Part shown: positions 1-10,688 of the stretch, piece after piece
How positions within the stretch are numbered: the first letter of the stretch is position 1
Layout of the letters: the number at the start of each line of letters is the position of its first letter
Program-made: the position numbers and the translations under genes
From: Vibrio mexicanus
GTDB taxonomy: Bacteria; Pseudomonadota; Gammaproteobacteria; Enterobacterales; Vibrionaceae
Direction of reading: 5' to 3'
DNA: 64,000 bases
NCBI RefSeq assembly: GCF_001012815.1
Contig: NZ_JYJP01000027.1
Span: 62,001 to 126,000 of the forward strand
Notes under the pieces: model-generated
The model's input: only the letters and a program-made list of their open reading frames with translations
Database searches by the model: none
What the model was told of the DNA's origin: nothing

Positions 1-270
1 ATGATTGATCGTAGCTCTGCAATCGCTGATGTTGTATTTGCAATGGCGAAACCGCAGCAAGGCGAGCCGGTGTATGCGCAAGCGAAGGAAATGAATGGCG
101 ACATCGTCATCGTTGCTCTGGACAAAGTTATTGCAGATATTGAGCCTCAATACATGGCTCAAATCGGTAACCAAATTGTGCAGATGAATGCTCAACAAGA
201 TTTGTCTGGACTGCTGAGTATCATTCGCAATAACACTGACATTGACTATTTTATTGTAGATACGCAGTAG
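1..270 (+). CDS. ppiD: Peptidyl-prolyl isomerase D, C-terminal end (partial)
   Basis: Only the last 89 codons are inside the window; the frame is open from base 1 and ends at TAG 268-270, so the gene starts upstream. PpiD is an inner-membrane-anchored periplasmic chaperone of the SurA/parvulin group that acts near the Sec translocon. The visible part has no catalytic parvulin core; it resembles the C-terminal PpiD tail (FAMAKPQQGEPVYAQAK, then a hydrophilic end). The identification leans on the neighbour comEA, a gene pair I recall from Vibrio. A hairpin terminator follows. Confidence 0.7.
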   Translation: MIDRSSAIADVVFAMAKPQQGEPVYAQAKEMNGDIVIVALDKVIADIEPQYMAQIGNQIVQMNAQQDLSGLLSIIRNNTDIDYFIVDTQ

Positions 271-296
271 CATCTGCAATTAACAGGTTAATCAAA

Positions 297-326
297 ACGG
301 GCCGCATTAGCGGCTCGTTTTATTTT
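297..326 (+). terminator. Rho-independent terminator after ppiD
   Basis: CGGGCCGC and GCGGCTCG form an 8-bp stem (one G:T pair) around ATTA, followed by TTTTATTTT. It separates ppiD from comEA. Confidence 0.75.
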
Positions 327-408
327 GTCGTTATCCTGCTTATCAACAAACAATGGAACCTTCACAATCATGCTCCTTTTTTAATCTATTTCTATAAGGA
401 GAATAAAA

Positions 409-708
409 TTGATTTTGAAGAGAATATTGATTGCATTTGCGATCGTTTTTAGTTTATCTCAGGTGTCATTTGCTGCAGAAAACACAACTAAGCCTGAACT
501 GGAAGGTATCGAGATTACAGTCAATGTCAACCAGGCGGGGGCAGAAGAACTTGCGGCGTTGCTATCGGGTGTTGGGATTTCTAAAGCGAAGGCAATTGTG
601 GAATATCGCGACAAAGTGGGTAAGTTTGCTTCAGCCGATGATCTCATCAATGTAAAAGGTATTGGTGAGTCAATTGTTGAAAAGAACAGAGCAAGAATTA
701 AGTTGTAG
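409..708 (+). CDS. comEA: ComEA-family helix-hairpin-helix DNA-binding protein
   Basis: A 99-residue protein with an N-terminal signal peptide (ILIAFAIVFSLSQVSFAA) and a C-terminal double helix-hairpin-helix domain at about residues 33-99, with the typical motifs VNVNQAGAEELA, GVGISKAKAIVEYR and VKGIGESIVEKNR. In naturally competent vibrios the periplasmic ComEA binds incoming DNA and ratchets it across the outer membrane during chitin-induced transformation. The start is TTG at 409, chosen because AAGGAG lies seven bases upstream and no ATG fits. It sits alone between two hairpins, so it is probably transcribed separately from ppiD. Confidence 0.88.
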   Translation: MILKRILIAFAIVFSLSQVSFAAENTTKPELEGIEITVNVNQAGAEELAALLSGVGISKAKAIVEYRDKVGKFASADDLINVKGIGESIVEKNRARIKL

Positions 709-728
709 TCACTTGCTAAGTTTCAGTG

Positions 729-752
729 AGGCGCTGAAGTTAAGCGCCTTTC
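729..752 (+). terminator. Weak hairpin terminator after comEA
   Basis: AGGCGCT and AGCGCCT pair around a 7-base loop, followed by only a short T run (TTTC). Confidence 0.5.
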
Positions 753-868
753 AACATCAATTCAGTAGAATTGCCTGTATAACTTCCTATCGCTTACGTA
801 TATAATTCTGCGTCGATAAATGCTCAGGTATATGTACCTTTGCAACTGATAACAACGTGGAGTTGAAG

Positions 869-1548
869 ATGTCCCCTCATACACCTGTCGTTACCGTAGA
901 TGGCCCCAGTGGTGCAGGTAAAGGCACACTATGCATGCTGTTAGCTGATAAGCTAGGTTATCAGCTACTCGATTCAGGCGCGATCTATCGTGTATTAGCG
1001 CTTGCAGCGATCCATCACGGTCTAGACCTTGAGTCAGAAGATGCCCTTGTTCCTATGGCGACACACCTCGATGTTCAGTTTGTCGCAGAAGGTGACCTAG
1101 TTAAAGTCATTCTTGAAGGCGAAGATGTCTCTCGTGAGTTGCGTAAAGAAGAAACGGGCATGGCGGCTTCAAAAGTAGCCGCACTTCCACGTGTTCGAGA
1201 GGCATTGTTACGTCGACAAAGAGCATTTGCCGAAGGTGAAGGTCTAGTCGCAGATGGTCGAGACATGGGTACTGTTGTATTCCCATCCGCTGAAGTGAAA
1301 ATCTTCTTAGATGCGAGTGCTCATGAGCGTGCAACGAGACGGCTTAAACAGTTGCAAGATAAAGGGTTAGATGTTAAATTTGACGACCTTTTGAGCGAGA
1401 TCCAAGAGCGAGACGATAGAGATCGTAATCGCCCAGTGCTCCATTACGCCCTGCAGAGGATGCGCTCGTGCTTGATTCTACTTCGATGACTATCGAACAA
1501 GTGGTAGAAGAAGCACTGAAATATATTGAATCTAAGTTGGCAGAGTAG
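869..1548 (+). CDS. cmk: Cytidylate kinase (frame broken near 1437)
   Basis: Phosphorylates CMP and dCMP to the diphosphates. The N-terminus carries the NMP-kinase P-loop ([10 protein letters not shown]) and the middle the [12 protein letters not shown] motif. The ATG at 869 is preferred over the in-frame GTG at 857 because GGAG lies just upstream of it. The frame runs to about 1437 ([10 protein letters not shown]) and then shifts: restoring one base in GTGCTCC gives [20 protein letters not shown] and a natural stop at 1546-1548, for 226 residues, the usual family length. The downstream rpsA is the conserved partner. The break is probably a sequence error, because cmk is important for growth and the tail is fully preserved. 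Confidence 0.9.
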
Positions 1549-1658
1549 TCTATACTCTGTCAGCACAGAACGTCGGTCGCAAGGATGATGATTGGCGAAT
1601 TTAATAACCCCATGCGGTAGGATACCCGTGGACGTTTAATTTATTGAAGATTAAATAA

Positions 1659-3328
1659 ATGACTGAATCTTTTGCTCAACTCTTTGAAGAGTTTCTAAAC
1701 GAAACAGAATTCCAACAAGGCAGCATCGTTAAAGGTACTGTAGTAGCTATCGAGAACGGTTTCGTTCTTGTTGACGCTGGTCTTAAGTCTGAATCTGCTA
1801 TCCCTGCTGAACAGTTCAAGAACGCTGCTGGCGAACTTGAAGTTGAAATCGGCGCTGAAGTAGACGTAGCTCTAGACGCTGTTGAAGATGGTTTCGGTGA
1901 GACTCAACTTTCTCGTGAGAAAGCTAAGCGTCACGAAGCTTGGATCGTTCTTGAGAAAGCTTACGAAGAAGCTGAAACTGTTGTTGGTATCATCAACGGT
2001 AAAGTTAAAGGCGGTTTCACTGTTGAACTAAACGGTATCCGTGCTTTCCTTCCAGGCTCTCTAGTAGACGTACGTCCAATCCGCGACACTGCTCACCTAG
2101 AAAACAAAGAGCTAGAGTTCAAAGTTATTAAACTTGACCAGAAGCGTAACAACGTAGTTGTTTCTCGCCGTGCAGTTATCGAATCTGAAAACAGCGTTGA
2201 GCGTGATGAGCTTCTTGAAACTCTACAAGAAGGTAGCGAAGTTAAAGGTATCGTTAAGAACCTTACTGACTACGGTGCGTTCGTTGATCTTGGTGGCGTT
2301 GATGGCTACTACACATCACTGACATGGCTTGGAAGCGCGTTAAGCACCCTTCTGAGATCGTTAACGTTGGTGACGAGATCCAAGTTAAAGTTCTTAAGTT
2401 CGACCGTGAGCGTACTCGCGTATCACTAGGTCTTAAGCAGCTAGGCGAAGATCCATGGGTAGCAATCGCTAAGCGTTACCCAGAAGGTCACAAGCTTTCT
2501 GGTCGTGTTACTAACCTTACTGACTACGGCTGCTTCGTTGAAATCGAAGAAGGCGTTGAAGGTCTAGTACACGTTTCTGAAATGGATTGGACTAACAAGA
2601 ACATCCACCCATCTAAAGTTGTTAATGTTGGCGACGAAGTTGAGGTTATGGTTCTTGAAATCGACGAAGAGCGTCGTCGTATCTCTCTAGGTCTGAAACA
2701 GTGTAAAGCTAACCCATGGCAGTCATTCGCTGAAGCTCAAGCTAAAGGCGACAAAGTTACTGGTAAGATCAAGTCTATCACTGACTTCGGTATCTTCATC
2801 GGTCTAGAAGGCGGCATCGATGGTCTAGTTCACCTATCTGACATCTCTTGGAACGTTCCAGGTGAAGAAGCTGTACGTGAGTACAAGAAAGGTGACGAGA
2901 TCTCTGCAGTTGTTCTAGCAGTAGATGCTGAGCGTGAGCGTATCTCTCTAGGCGTTAAGCAAATGGAAAATGACCCATTCAATGCTTACGTTGCTGAAAA
3001 CAAGAAAGGTACTCTTGTAAACGGTACAGTAACTGCAGTTGACGCTAAAGGCGCAACAGTAGAGCTAGTTGACGGCGTTGAAGGTTACATCCGCGCTTCT
3101 GAAGTATCACGCGACCGCGTTGAAGATGCTTCTCTAATCCTAAGCGCTGGTGACAGTGTTGAAGCTAAGTTCACAGGTGTAGACCGTAAGAACCGCGTAA
3201 TCAACCTATCTATCAAAGCTAAAGACGAAGCTGAAGAGCAAGAAGCAATGGCTTCACTGAACAAGTCTGAAGAAGGCGCGTTCGGTAACGCTATGGCTGA
3301 CGCTTTCAAAGCAGCTAAAGGCGAGTAA
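1659..3328 (+). CDS. rpsA: 30S ribosomal protein S1 (frame broken near 2305)
   Basis: S1 binds mRNA and the small ribosomal subunit and is essential for translating most messages. The protein begins [12 protein letters not shown] and contains six S1 (OB-fold) repeats, seen as recurring [32 protein letters not shown] and [15 protein letters not shown] motifs. Codon use is strongly biased, as expected for a highly expressed gene. At about 2305 one C is missing from GATGGCCTACTACAC ([15 protein letters not shown] is expected), so one gene appears as two overlapping open frames. With the base restored it is 556 residues, matching the E. coli protein within one residue. A true mutation here should be lethal, so a read or assembly error is the sensible explanation. 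Confidence 0.97.
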
Positions 3329-3341
3329 TAGACGTCTTAGA

Positions 3342-3368
3342 AAAGGAGCCGTAAGGCTCCTTTTTTTT
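3342..3368 (+). terminator. Rho-independent terminator after rpsA
   Basis: AAGGAGCC and GGCTCCTT form the stem around a GTAA loop, followed by eight T. Confidence 0.93.
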
Positions 3369-3563
3369 GCTTAAAATTCAGTGCTTATCTCAATAAACGG
3401 ATTAATTTAGCCCGATAAACTTGAACCTCGGCTAACTAAATCTACACTTATCGTATTGATATTGATCCAAGTGATGGATTTTTAACAATAATTTACTTTC
3501 AGTGTTTGTTGGAATCAGCATTACTTACTATAATGAGTAAAAAAATACTCGATGAGGAAAACT

Positions 3564-3848
3564 ATGACTAAGTCGGAACTAATTGAAAGGCTTTGTGCTG
3601 AACAAACTCACTTATCAGCCAAAGAAATTGAAGATGCAGTGAAAGATATCCTAGAGCATATGGCATCAACTTTGGAAGAGGGTGACCGTATTGAGATTCG
3701 TGGTTTTGGCAGCTTCTCTCTCCACTACAGAGAGCCTCGTGTAGGCCGAAACCCTAAAACGGGTGATAAGGTTGAGTTAGAGGGCAAGTACGTTCCTCAT
3801 TTCAAACCAGGTAAGGAACTTAGAGAGCGCGTTAATAACAGCCTCTAA
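3564..3848 (+). CDS. ihfB: Integration host factor subunit beta
   Basis: A 94-residue HU/IHF-family DNA-bending protein; with IhfA it makes the heterodimer that bends DNA sharply at specific sites. The family signature is present ([20 protein letters not shown]), including the Pro that intercalates at the DNA kink. The start is ATG 3564 ([10 protein letters not shown]) with GAGGAAAA upstream; the longer in-frame start at 3552 lacks a ribosome site. The order rpsA-ihfB is conserved among gammaproteobacteria. It has its own upstream gap (3369-3563) and its own terminator. Confidence 0.97.
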   Translation: MTKSELIERLCAEQTHLSAKEIEDAVKDILEHMASTLEEGDRIEIRGFGSFSLHYREPRVGRNPKTGDKVELEGKYVPHFKPGKELRERVNNSL

Positions 3849-3863
3849 TTCAGTTTAGATACA

Positions 3864-3898
3864 AAAAGCGGCATGCTAGTTTAGTGTGCCGCTTTTTA
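3864..3898 (+). terminator. Rho-independent terminator after ihfB
   Basis: AAAAGCGGCA pairs with TGCCGCTTTT around a 13-base loop, and the pairing arm runs into the T tract. Confidence 0.88.
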
Positions 3899-3983
3899 TT
3901 ACTTAGATAGTTAGCTCTAATCGTGGTTTGTTTGGGCGTTTTGCTGCATAATCAAGGCGGAATACCCAATAAGGTGATGAGTA

Positions 3984-4259
3984 ATGAAAATTATAAAAAT
4001 CGTTGTAGTCCTTGCATTATTTCTTATCGCATTAGCGTTAGGCTCGCAAAATCAAGCAGTTGTCACATTTAACTACTTATTGGCTCAAGGTGACTTCCAC
4101 CTCTCAACACTGTTGGGTGTTGTTTTCGTTAGCGGTTTTGTCTTGGCCTGGGTTATCTTTGGTAGCCTGTACCTCAAGTCCCAGCATCAAGTTCGTAAAC
4201 TCAATAAAAAATTGAAAAAAGTTTCAGGGCCAGAAGTGGTCGCTGAGAGCAAGGCTTAA
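3984..4259 (+). CDS. lapA: Lipopolysaccharide assembly protein A (DUF1049)
   Basis: A 91-residue inner-membrane protein with two transmembrane segments (about residues 1-20 and 41-64) and a basic cytoplasmic tail (KKLKKVSGPE), the layout of LapA (YciS). LapA cooperates with LapB in controlling LpxC turnover and LPS assembly at the inner membrane. It is followed by lapB after 21 bases, so the two form an operon as in E. coli. Confidence 0.92.
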   Translation: MKIIKIVVVLALFLIALALGSQNQAVVTFNYLLAQGDFHLSTLLGVVFVSGFVLAWVIFGSLYLKSQHQVRKLNKKLKKVSGPEVVAESKA

Positions 4260-4280
4260 AATCGAAAGGCTTTCTACTGA

Positions 4281-5450
4281 ATGTTAGAGATACTCTTCTT
4301 GCTGTTACCTATCGCCGCCGCCTATGGCTGGTATATGGGTAATCGTAGTGCTCAGCAAGATAAGCAGAATCAATCCAATCAAATTTCTCGTCAATACGTA
4401 ACGGGTCTAAACCTACTTCTATCTGATCAGTCAGACAAGGCGGTCGATCACTTCATTGAACTGCTTCAGGTCGACAATGAAACGATTGATACTCACCTCG
4501 CTTTGGGTAACCTGTTTCGATCACGAGGCGAGGTTGATCGCGCTATTCGCATTCACCAAAATCTAATTTCACGCTCGGGCTTGAGCATTGATCAGAAAAA
4601 TATTGCGCTGCAACAGTTAGCAAAAGACTACATGGTGTCCGGCTTTTTGGACCGAGCAGAGCGTATCTTTGAGCAGCTAGTGGATGAGCCCGATCATAAA
4701 GAGCAAGCCTTACAGCAGTTAGTATCCATTTACCAGCAGACTCGAGAATGGAACAAAGCGATTCATTATGCGTCGATGTTGGTGAAGTCTGGTAAGCGAC
4801 GTATGAAGCTTTCTATTGCTCATTTTTGGTGTGAACTGGCTATCTTGTCTCAGTCTGATGGCGACCGTGCAAAAGCGATACATCAGTTTGAGCAAGCATT
4901 AAAAGAAGACCCGAAGTGTGTTCGAGCTAGTATCTCATTGGGTAGGTTGTATCTTGAAGCTGAAGACTACAAAACAACGATCAAGTACATGGAGAGTGTG
5001 CTTGAGCAAGATGTCGATTTCGTCGGTGAAGTACTTCCTACGTTAGCAGAGTGCTATCATCACCTCGGTATTGAAGACCAACTTTTGGAGTTCTTAAAGG
5101 CGTGTATGGCGCGTAAAGCTGGTGTATCTACTGAGCTGATGCTCGCGCAGATAGTCGCACAACATGAAGGTGTGACCGCGGCTCAAGAATTTCTTACTCG
5201 CCAGTTGATTAAGAACCCGACCATGAAAGGCTTCTATCGCCTAATGGACTATCATCTTGCTGATGCGGAAGAGGGTAGGGCGAAAGCAAGTTTAACCACA
5301 TTACAGAAAATGGTTGGCGAACAGCTTAAGGTTAAGCCGCATTATCGATGCCGTAAATGTGGGTTTTCGACTCATTCGCTTTATTGGCACTGCCCATCGT
5401 GTAAAGGTTGGGGAACCATTAAACCAATTCGCGGATTGGATGGAGAATAG
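4281..5450 (+). CDS. lapB: Lipopolysaccharide assembly protein B
   Basis: A 389-residue protein with one N-terminal membrane helix (LEILFLLLPIAAAYGWYMG), then a long run of TPR repeats (about residues 35-340), and a C-terminal rubredoxin-like zinc/iron knuckle with two CxxC pairs (CRKC and CPSC). This is the full LapB (YciM) architecture. LapB is the adaptor that presents LpxC to the FtsH protease, balancing LPS against phospholipid synthesis. Length is the usual one for the family. It overlaps nothing and is probably cotranscribed with lapA and possibly pyrF (70 bases downstream). Confidence 0.95.
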   Translation: MLEILFLLLPIAAAYGWYMGNRSAQQDKQNQSNQISRQYVTGLNLLLSDQSDKAVDHFIELLQVDNETIDTHLALGNLFRSRGEVDRAIRIHQNLISRSGLSIDQKNIALQQLAKDYMVSGFLDRAERIFEQLVDEPDHKEQALQQLVSIYQQTREWNKAIHYASMLVKSGKRRMKLSIAHFWCELAILSQSDGDRAKAIHQFEQALKEDPKCVRASISLGRLYLEAEDYKTTIKYMESVLEQDVDFVGEVLPTLAECYHHLGIEDQLLEFLKACMARKAGVSTELMLAQIVAQHEGVTAAQEFLTRQLIKNPTMKGFYRLMDYHLADAEEGRAKASLTTLQKMVGEQLKVKPHYRCRKCGFSTHSLYWHCPSCKGWGTIKPIRGLDGE

Positions 5451-5520
5451 TAACGATGCAGCTTATAATAGGCTGCATTTTTTGTATCAACTCACCGTAT
5501 AACCACTATTAGGAGATGAA

Positions 5521-6216
5521 ATGATCGACCAAAAAGTCATTGTGGCACTGGATTACGACAATCAAAATGACGCACTTGCATTCGTAGATCGTATTGACCC
5601 AAGTTCTTGTCGTTTAAAAGTAGGTAAAGAGATGTTTACCTTGTTTGGTCCTGATTTCGTTAAAGAGTTGCACAAACGTGGGTTTTCCGTTTTCCTAGAC
5701 CTTAAGTTTCACGACATCCCAAATACTTGCTCTAAAGCGGTACGCGCTGCTGCGGAAATGGGTGTATGGATGGTGAATGTTCACGCGAGTGGTGGTGAGC
5801 GAATGATGGCGGCGTCACGCGAAATCCTAGAACCTTATGGCAAAGATCGTCCCCTACTTATTGGCGTGACAGTTTTGACGAGTATGGAACAAAGTGACCT
5901 ACGTGGTATTGGCTTAGATTTAGAGCCGAAAGAGCAAGTGATTCGCTTGGCCACTCTAACTAAAAACTCAGGTTTAGACGGTGTGGTGTGTTCAGCACAG
6001 GAAGCTTCTATGCTGAAGAGTGAGCTAGGCCAAGAGTTCAAACTGGTCACTCCAGGCATTCGTCCTGCAGGCGCAGCTGTAGGTGATCAAAAACGTATCA
6101 TGACGCCAGCGGACGCGATTCAAGCGGGTTCTGACTACCTAGTTATCGGCCGTCCTATTACGCAAGCGCCAGACCCAGCTACTGTTCTTGCTGAGATTAA
6201 TGCAAGCTTAGCCTAA
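5521..6216 (+). CDS. pyrF: Orotidine 5'-phosphate decarboxylase
   Basis: Last step of de novo UMP synthesis: decarboxylates OMP. The catalytic Lys/Asp tetrad motif is visible ([12 protein letters not shown] at about residues 58-69), as are the phosphate-binding end (TPGIRPAG) and [11 protein letters not shown]. At 231 residues it is full length. The start ATG 5521 has AGGAG upstream. It lies directly downstream of lapB, the arrangement I recall from Vibrio and Escherichia. Confidence 0.97.
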   Translation: MIDQKVIVALDYDNQNDALAFVDRIDPSSCRLKVGKEMFTLFGPDFVKELHKRGFSVFLDLKFHDIPNTCSKAVRAAAEMGVWMVNVHASGGERMMAASREILEPYGKDRPLLIGVTVLTSMEQSDLRGIGLDLEPKEQVIRLATLTKNSGLDGVVCSAQEASMLKSELGQEFKLVTPGIRPAGAAVGDQKRIMTPADAIQAGSDYLVIGRPITQAPDPATVLAEINASLA

Positions 6217-6232
6217 ATTGACCCCCTTCTTT

Positions 6233-6257
6233 TAAGCCAGCGTCGCTGGCTTTTTTA
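6233..6257 (+). terminator. Rho-independent terminator after pyrF
   Basis: AGCCAGCG and CGCTGGCT form a tight stem, followed by six T. Confidence 0.9.
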
Positions 6258-6305
6258 GCTTGGTCTAACCGTGCTTCTAGGCTTAAGCAAAGGGGGACTT
6301 CAGAG

Positions 6306-7069
6306 TTAGGCCGGAGATCCGCTGTGAAACTTAAAATCTTGATCTGGCGAAGTGATTAGCTCTGCTTCTACTTTGCCGAAGTAGTCGATTCGCTCAGAAA
6401 TATCTTCACCTGCGATCTCCTGTGCTAGAGAAAGATAGTCTTCATAGTGTCGTGCTTCTGAGCGAAGCAATGAAATGTAGAATTTAGCGATATCGTCGTC
6501 TAGGTGTGGGGCCAGTTTTGCGAAACGCTCACAAGAGCGAGCTTCAATATAGCCACCGATAATCAGTTTATCGACCAGTGTTTGGGCTCATGAGTCGCCA
6601 TTTTCGATAACATACCTTTTGCGTATCGGCTTGCCGGAACAGGCTCATAGGCTATGCCTTTCTTTTCCATGATCTCCAATACTTGGTAGAAGTGATGTAA
6701 CTCTTCTTTTATCAGAAGTACCATCTTATCGATTAGATCTTGGCTATACGGTGAATCGGACTTCGCCATAATGGTTTTAGAAATCTGACTCTTCCCCTTC
6801 AAGGTTTCTAGGCTGCCTGTTTTGCGATAAGCAAAGTCTTCATAAGGCTTGAACCAGTCTAAAAGCGTGGTGGCACTTTGAGGGGCAATAGCATACTTTC
6901 TGATGAGCAGCATCGCTGACTGACCTGCTTTCAATTCACACAACAAGTGGTCAATAAGAATGGTTTTAAGGTTGCTTGGTTTTTTCGCTTCATCAATCCA
7001 ACTCTGGGGTGTTTCGCAATGAAGGAATTGATGAATAGGAGTCAGTAAATCTTGGTATTTTTCTAGCAT
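6306..7069 (-). CDS. miaE: tRNA 2-methylthio-N6-isopentenyl-adenosine-37 hydroxylase (frame broken near 6582)
   Basis: MiaE is a di-iron monooxygenase that hydroxylates the isopentenyl group of ms2i6A-37 in tRNA. The ferritin-like metal ligands are visible: ELKAGQSAML, then KEELHHFYQVL, then (after the break) EARSCERFAK and SEARHYEDYL. The open frame stops being homologous at THEPKHW; adding one A in CCCAAACACTGG restores THEPKTLVDKLIIGGYIEARS and the frame continues to TAA at 6306, giving 254 residues. I start at ATG 7069 (MLEKYQDLL) rather than 7096. As the whole C-terminal half survives in the other frame, I read it as an error and not a pseudogene. Confidence 0.88.
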
Positions 7070-7085
7070 GTTGACCACATAAAAC

Positions 7086-7107
7086 AAAGGCCGCATTTGC
7101 GGCCTTA
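7086..7107 (-). terminator. Terminator hairpin between the coiled-coil gene and miaE
   Basis: AAGGCCGC and GCGGCCTT form an 8-bp stem with a 4-base loop; on the minus strand it is followed by TGTTTT, so it should end transcripts from the 7147-7911 gene. Confidence 0.7.
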
Positions 7108-7146
7108 CTGCTATTGTTAATTACGGTGTAAATAGTTAAAGGGCGA

Positions 7147-7911
7147 CTACCACTTTTTCTTCTGTCCAAATAGCGCGTCCATATCGTCTTCGCGCTCTTT
7201 TTCTTCCATCTGTTGGAGCTCTTCTGCGCTTTTCGATTGACGCTTTTGCTCAAGTTCATCGTACATCTTCTGAAGTTGTTCTCGAGCCTGATTGGAGTAG
7301 TTGTCGTTTTTAGTACTTAGAGCGTCAAGGCCCTTACGCAGAAGTTGTACTGCCGTACCCGGTTGACCGCGAACGATTGCATCCTTCGCACGTTTGATAA
7401 CATTTTCGATATTAATACGAACTTGAATGGTTTCTAAGCGAGCATTTTCTTCAACATAGGCTTGGGTATCAAAACGGCCTTTGTTGTGCTCACTGCGAAT
7501 AGTGTCTCTTAATCGCTTCACCAACTTCAGCATCATGATTGCTTGCTTATCGCTGGTTGGTGTTTTGAAAGGCGTACTTTCCGCGCCGTTGTGATTGTCT
7601 TGAAGCTGTTTGATCTGCTGCTTCATATTTTCAATGCGTTGAGCCAGCTGTTTGTTCTTAGGATCTAGCTCAAACATGCTTTCGAGCGCATCTAGAATTC
7701 GCACGTTCAAACAGATCAATAGAGCCTTGCTAAATGGCATGTGATGAGCGTTGCCAATAAGGTCTTCTGTCGCATCGATAATAGCTACATGCCTAGCGCT
7801 TTCCTGCTTCTTCGCTGTTTCTACTTTTACTTTGTATTGCAGCATGATGTTGTAGCCAAGGACGAGCACTAGCAAGACGGCTACTAACGCAATGATCAAA
7901 CCAATATTCAT
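7147..7911 (-). CDS. Conserved membrane-anchored coiled-coil protein of unknown function
   Basis: I do not recognise a named family. The 254-residue protein has one N-terminal membrane helix (IGLIIALVAVLLVLVLGYNIML), then a charged, mostly helical cytoplasmic region. The middle part (about 135-210) has basic helices (LKLVKRLRDTIRSEHNKGRF; INIENVIKRAKDAIVRGQPG), followed by a TPR-like stretch (GTAVQLLRKGLDALST) and a Glu/Lys-rich coiled coil ending GQKKKW. I recall similar proteins between miaE and cysB in other vibrios, so it is probably lineage-conserved. No catalytic motif is visible, and a scaffold or envelope role is only a guess. It is divergent from cysB. Confidence 0.7.
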   Translation of the reverse strand: MNIGLIIALVAVLLVLVLGYNIMLQYKVKVETAKKQESARHVAIIDATEDLIGNAHHMPFSKALLICLNVRILDALESMFELDPKNKQLAQRIENMKQQIKQLQDNHNGAESTPFKTPTSDKQAIMMLKLVKRLRDTIRSEHNKGRFDTQAYVEENARLETIQVRINIENVIKRAKDAIVRGQPGTAVQLLRKGLDALSTKNDNYSNQAREQLQKMYDELEQKRQSKSAEELQQMEEKEREDDMDALFGQKKKW

Positions 7912-9254
<1,343 letters not shown>

Positions 9255-9336
9255 AGAACTTTGCTGTTGATGAACGTCACTGTTTATTGACAGCTAATGG
9301 CTTCCCTCTACAATGCGCAAAGTGAGTGGGGGAAGC

Positions 9337-10533
9337 ATGAAACAGCAATTTAAAATACTCGATACATTTCTATCTGACCATCAAGACTATTGGCGTTTTG
9401 AGCCCTTCCATCAAAGCTTATTCGATTTACTTCCTTGGCATGATACTCACCCTGAACTTTGTCAGTGGCTAATCAATCTCTTACCAAAAGAGATCGAACA
9501 CTTTAAGTCTGAGCCCGCGGAACTCGTCGCTCAATTTCAAGGTTTTTTGCCCGAGGTCGTTGCCGTTAATGACATTTGCAACGTCGAGGCTGCAGAGGTC
9601 GAGGATCTTGCACTTCCGACGGGACTAGATAATGGCATTCCTGGTCGAAAACTGAATCAAATCGTCGCAATGGGCAGCGCGGCTATCGGGCAACATCAGG
9701 GCTCTGAGTGGCTTGAATGGTGCTCGGGTAAAGGCTTTTTAGGGCGAATCCTTGCTCACGAAACTCAACAGCCAGTAACGAGTTTCGAATTTCAGCAGCC
9801 TTTATGTGAGCGAGGTCAGGCTGACGCCGATGCAATGAAGCTCGATATGACCTTTGTTCAAGGTGATGCGTTGTCAGACACTTCGCGTGCCGTGTTTAAC
9901 TGCAATCAGCATGCGGTCGCACTGCATGCTTGCGGAGATCTTCACGTTTCCTTAATCAGCAAAGGTGTTGATGCCCAGTTGCCCGCTATGACCTTATCGC
10001 CTTGCTGCTATCACTTGATACAAACAGAACGTTACAAGCCAATGTCAGATGTAGCGAAAGCGTCATGTTTGTCTCTGACTAAAGCGGAACTGCGCATTCC
10101 TCTTCAGGAAACCGTCACCGGCGGGGCGCGTGTTCATCGTCATCGTAATTTAGAGATGAGGTTTCGTCTTGGTCTCGATTTGCTACTTCGCGAAACGTTA
10201 GGCATATCCGAGTACGTACCTGTACCAAGTATCAAGAAATCGCAATTAGATGAGGGCTTTGAAGCGTTTTGTTTATGGGCTGCTGAAAAGAAGGGTTTTA
10301 ACCTTACTGGCGTCGATTTTCAATATTACTTAGAAAAAGCGGAAGCGCGCTTTTGGAACATGGAGCGATTAAGCCTGGTTCAGCAGATTTTCCGTCGCCC
10401 ATTAGAGCTTTGGCTTGCGCTAGATAAGTCTCTATATCTTGAGCAAAATGGCTATCAAGTCAGTATTAAACAGTTCTGCTCGCGCGAAGTGACGCCACGT
10501 AACCTCCTAATTCACGCAGAAAAAACGTCTTGA
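9337..10533 (+). CDS. Class I SAM methyltransferase-like protein, METTL25/RRNAD1 type
   Basis: A 398-residue protein whose middle has a Rossmann methyltransferase core: LEWCSGKGFLGRILA matches the glycine-rich SAM motif (usual form hxGxGxG, here CSGKGFLG), followed by an acidic turn after VTSFEF, and HAVALHACGDLHVSL and LSPCCYHL as the later motifs. The LHACGDL plus SPCCYH pair is characteristic of the Methyltransf_32 family, which includes eukaryotic METTL25 and GSTCD; bacterial members have no known substrate to my knowledge. I start at ATG 9337 because GGGGGAAG directly precedes it, not at 9313. Single gene between cysB and the ABC transporter. Role unknown. Confidence 0.75.
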   Translation: MKQQFKILDTFLSDHQDYWRFEPFHQSLFDLLPWHDTHPELCQWLINLLPKEIEHFKSEPAELVAQFQGFLPEVVAVNDICNVEAAEVEDLALPTGLDNGIPGRKLNQIVAMGSAAIGQHQGSEWLEWCSGKGFLGRILAHETQQPVTSFEFQQPLCERGQADADAMKLDMTFVQGDALSDTSRAVFNCNQHAVALHACGDLHVSLISKGVDAQLPAMTLSPCCYHLIQTERYKPMSDVAKASCLSLTKAELRIPLQETVTGGARVHRHRNLEMRFRLGLDLLLRETLGISEYVPVPSIKKSQLDEGFEAFCLWAAEKKGFNLTGVDFQYYLEKAEARFWNMERLSLVQQIFRRPLELWLALDKSLYLEQNGYQVSIKQFCSREVTPRNLLIHAEKTS

Positions 10534-10611
10534 AGGGCTACCTAACTCAAACTTTGTTGCTTTTTTGTTAAATCTCACTTTCCTTTGCAATAGCTTGCTG
10601 ATAATAATGGT

Positions 10612-10639
10612 TGTACAGAAATTGGACTGTATCTGTACG
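10612..10639. promoter_or_regulatory. Imperfect inverted repeat upstream of the ABC transporter operon
   Basis: TGTACAG (10612) is followed by CTGTA (10627) and CTGTACG (10633), giving overlapping inverted half-sites about 50 bases before the substrate-binding protein. It could be an operator for an unidentified regulator. It does not fit the TrpR operator consensus (core ACTAGT). Confidence 0.3.
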
Positions 10640-10688
10640 GCTATTTGCCGAACCACCTAAATATAGTGGCTGACTTCAAGGAGTTAAG

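Noticed and set aside
5314-5502. Short open frame over the end of lapB
   Set aside because: It is an out-of-frame shadow over the zinc knuckle of lapB with no start site of its own.
10612-10639. TrpR operator in front of the TrpXYZ-type genes
   Set aside because: The half-sites (TGTACAG) lack the ACTAGT core of TrpR operators.
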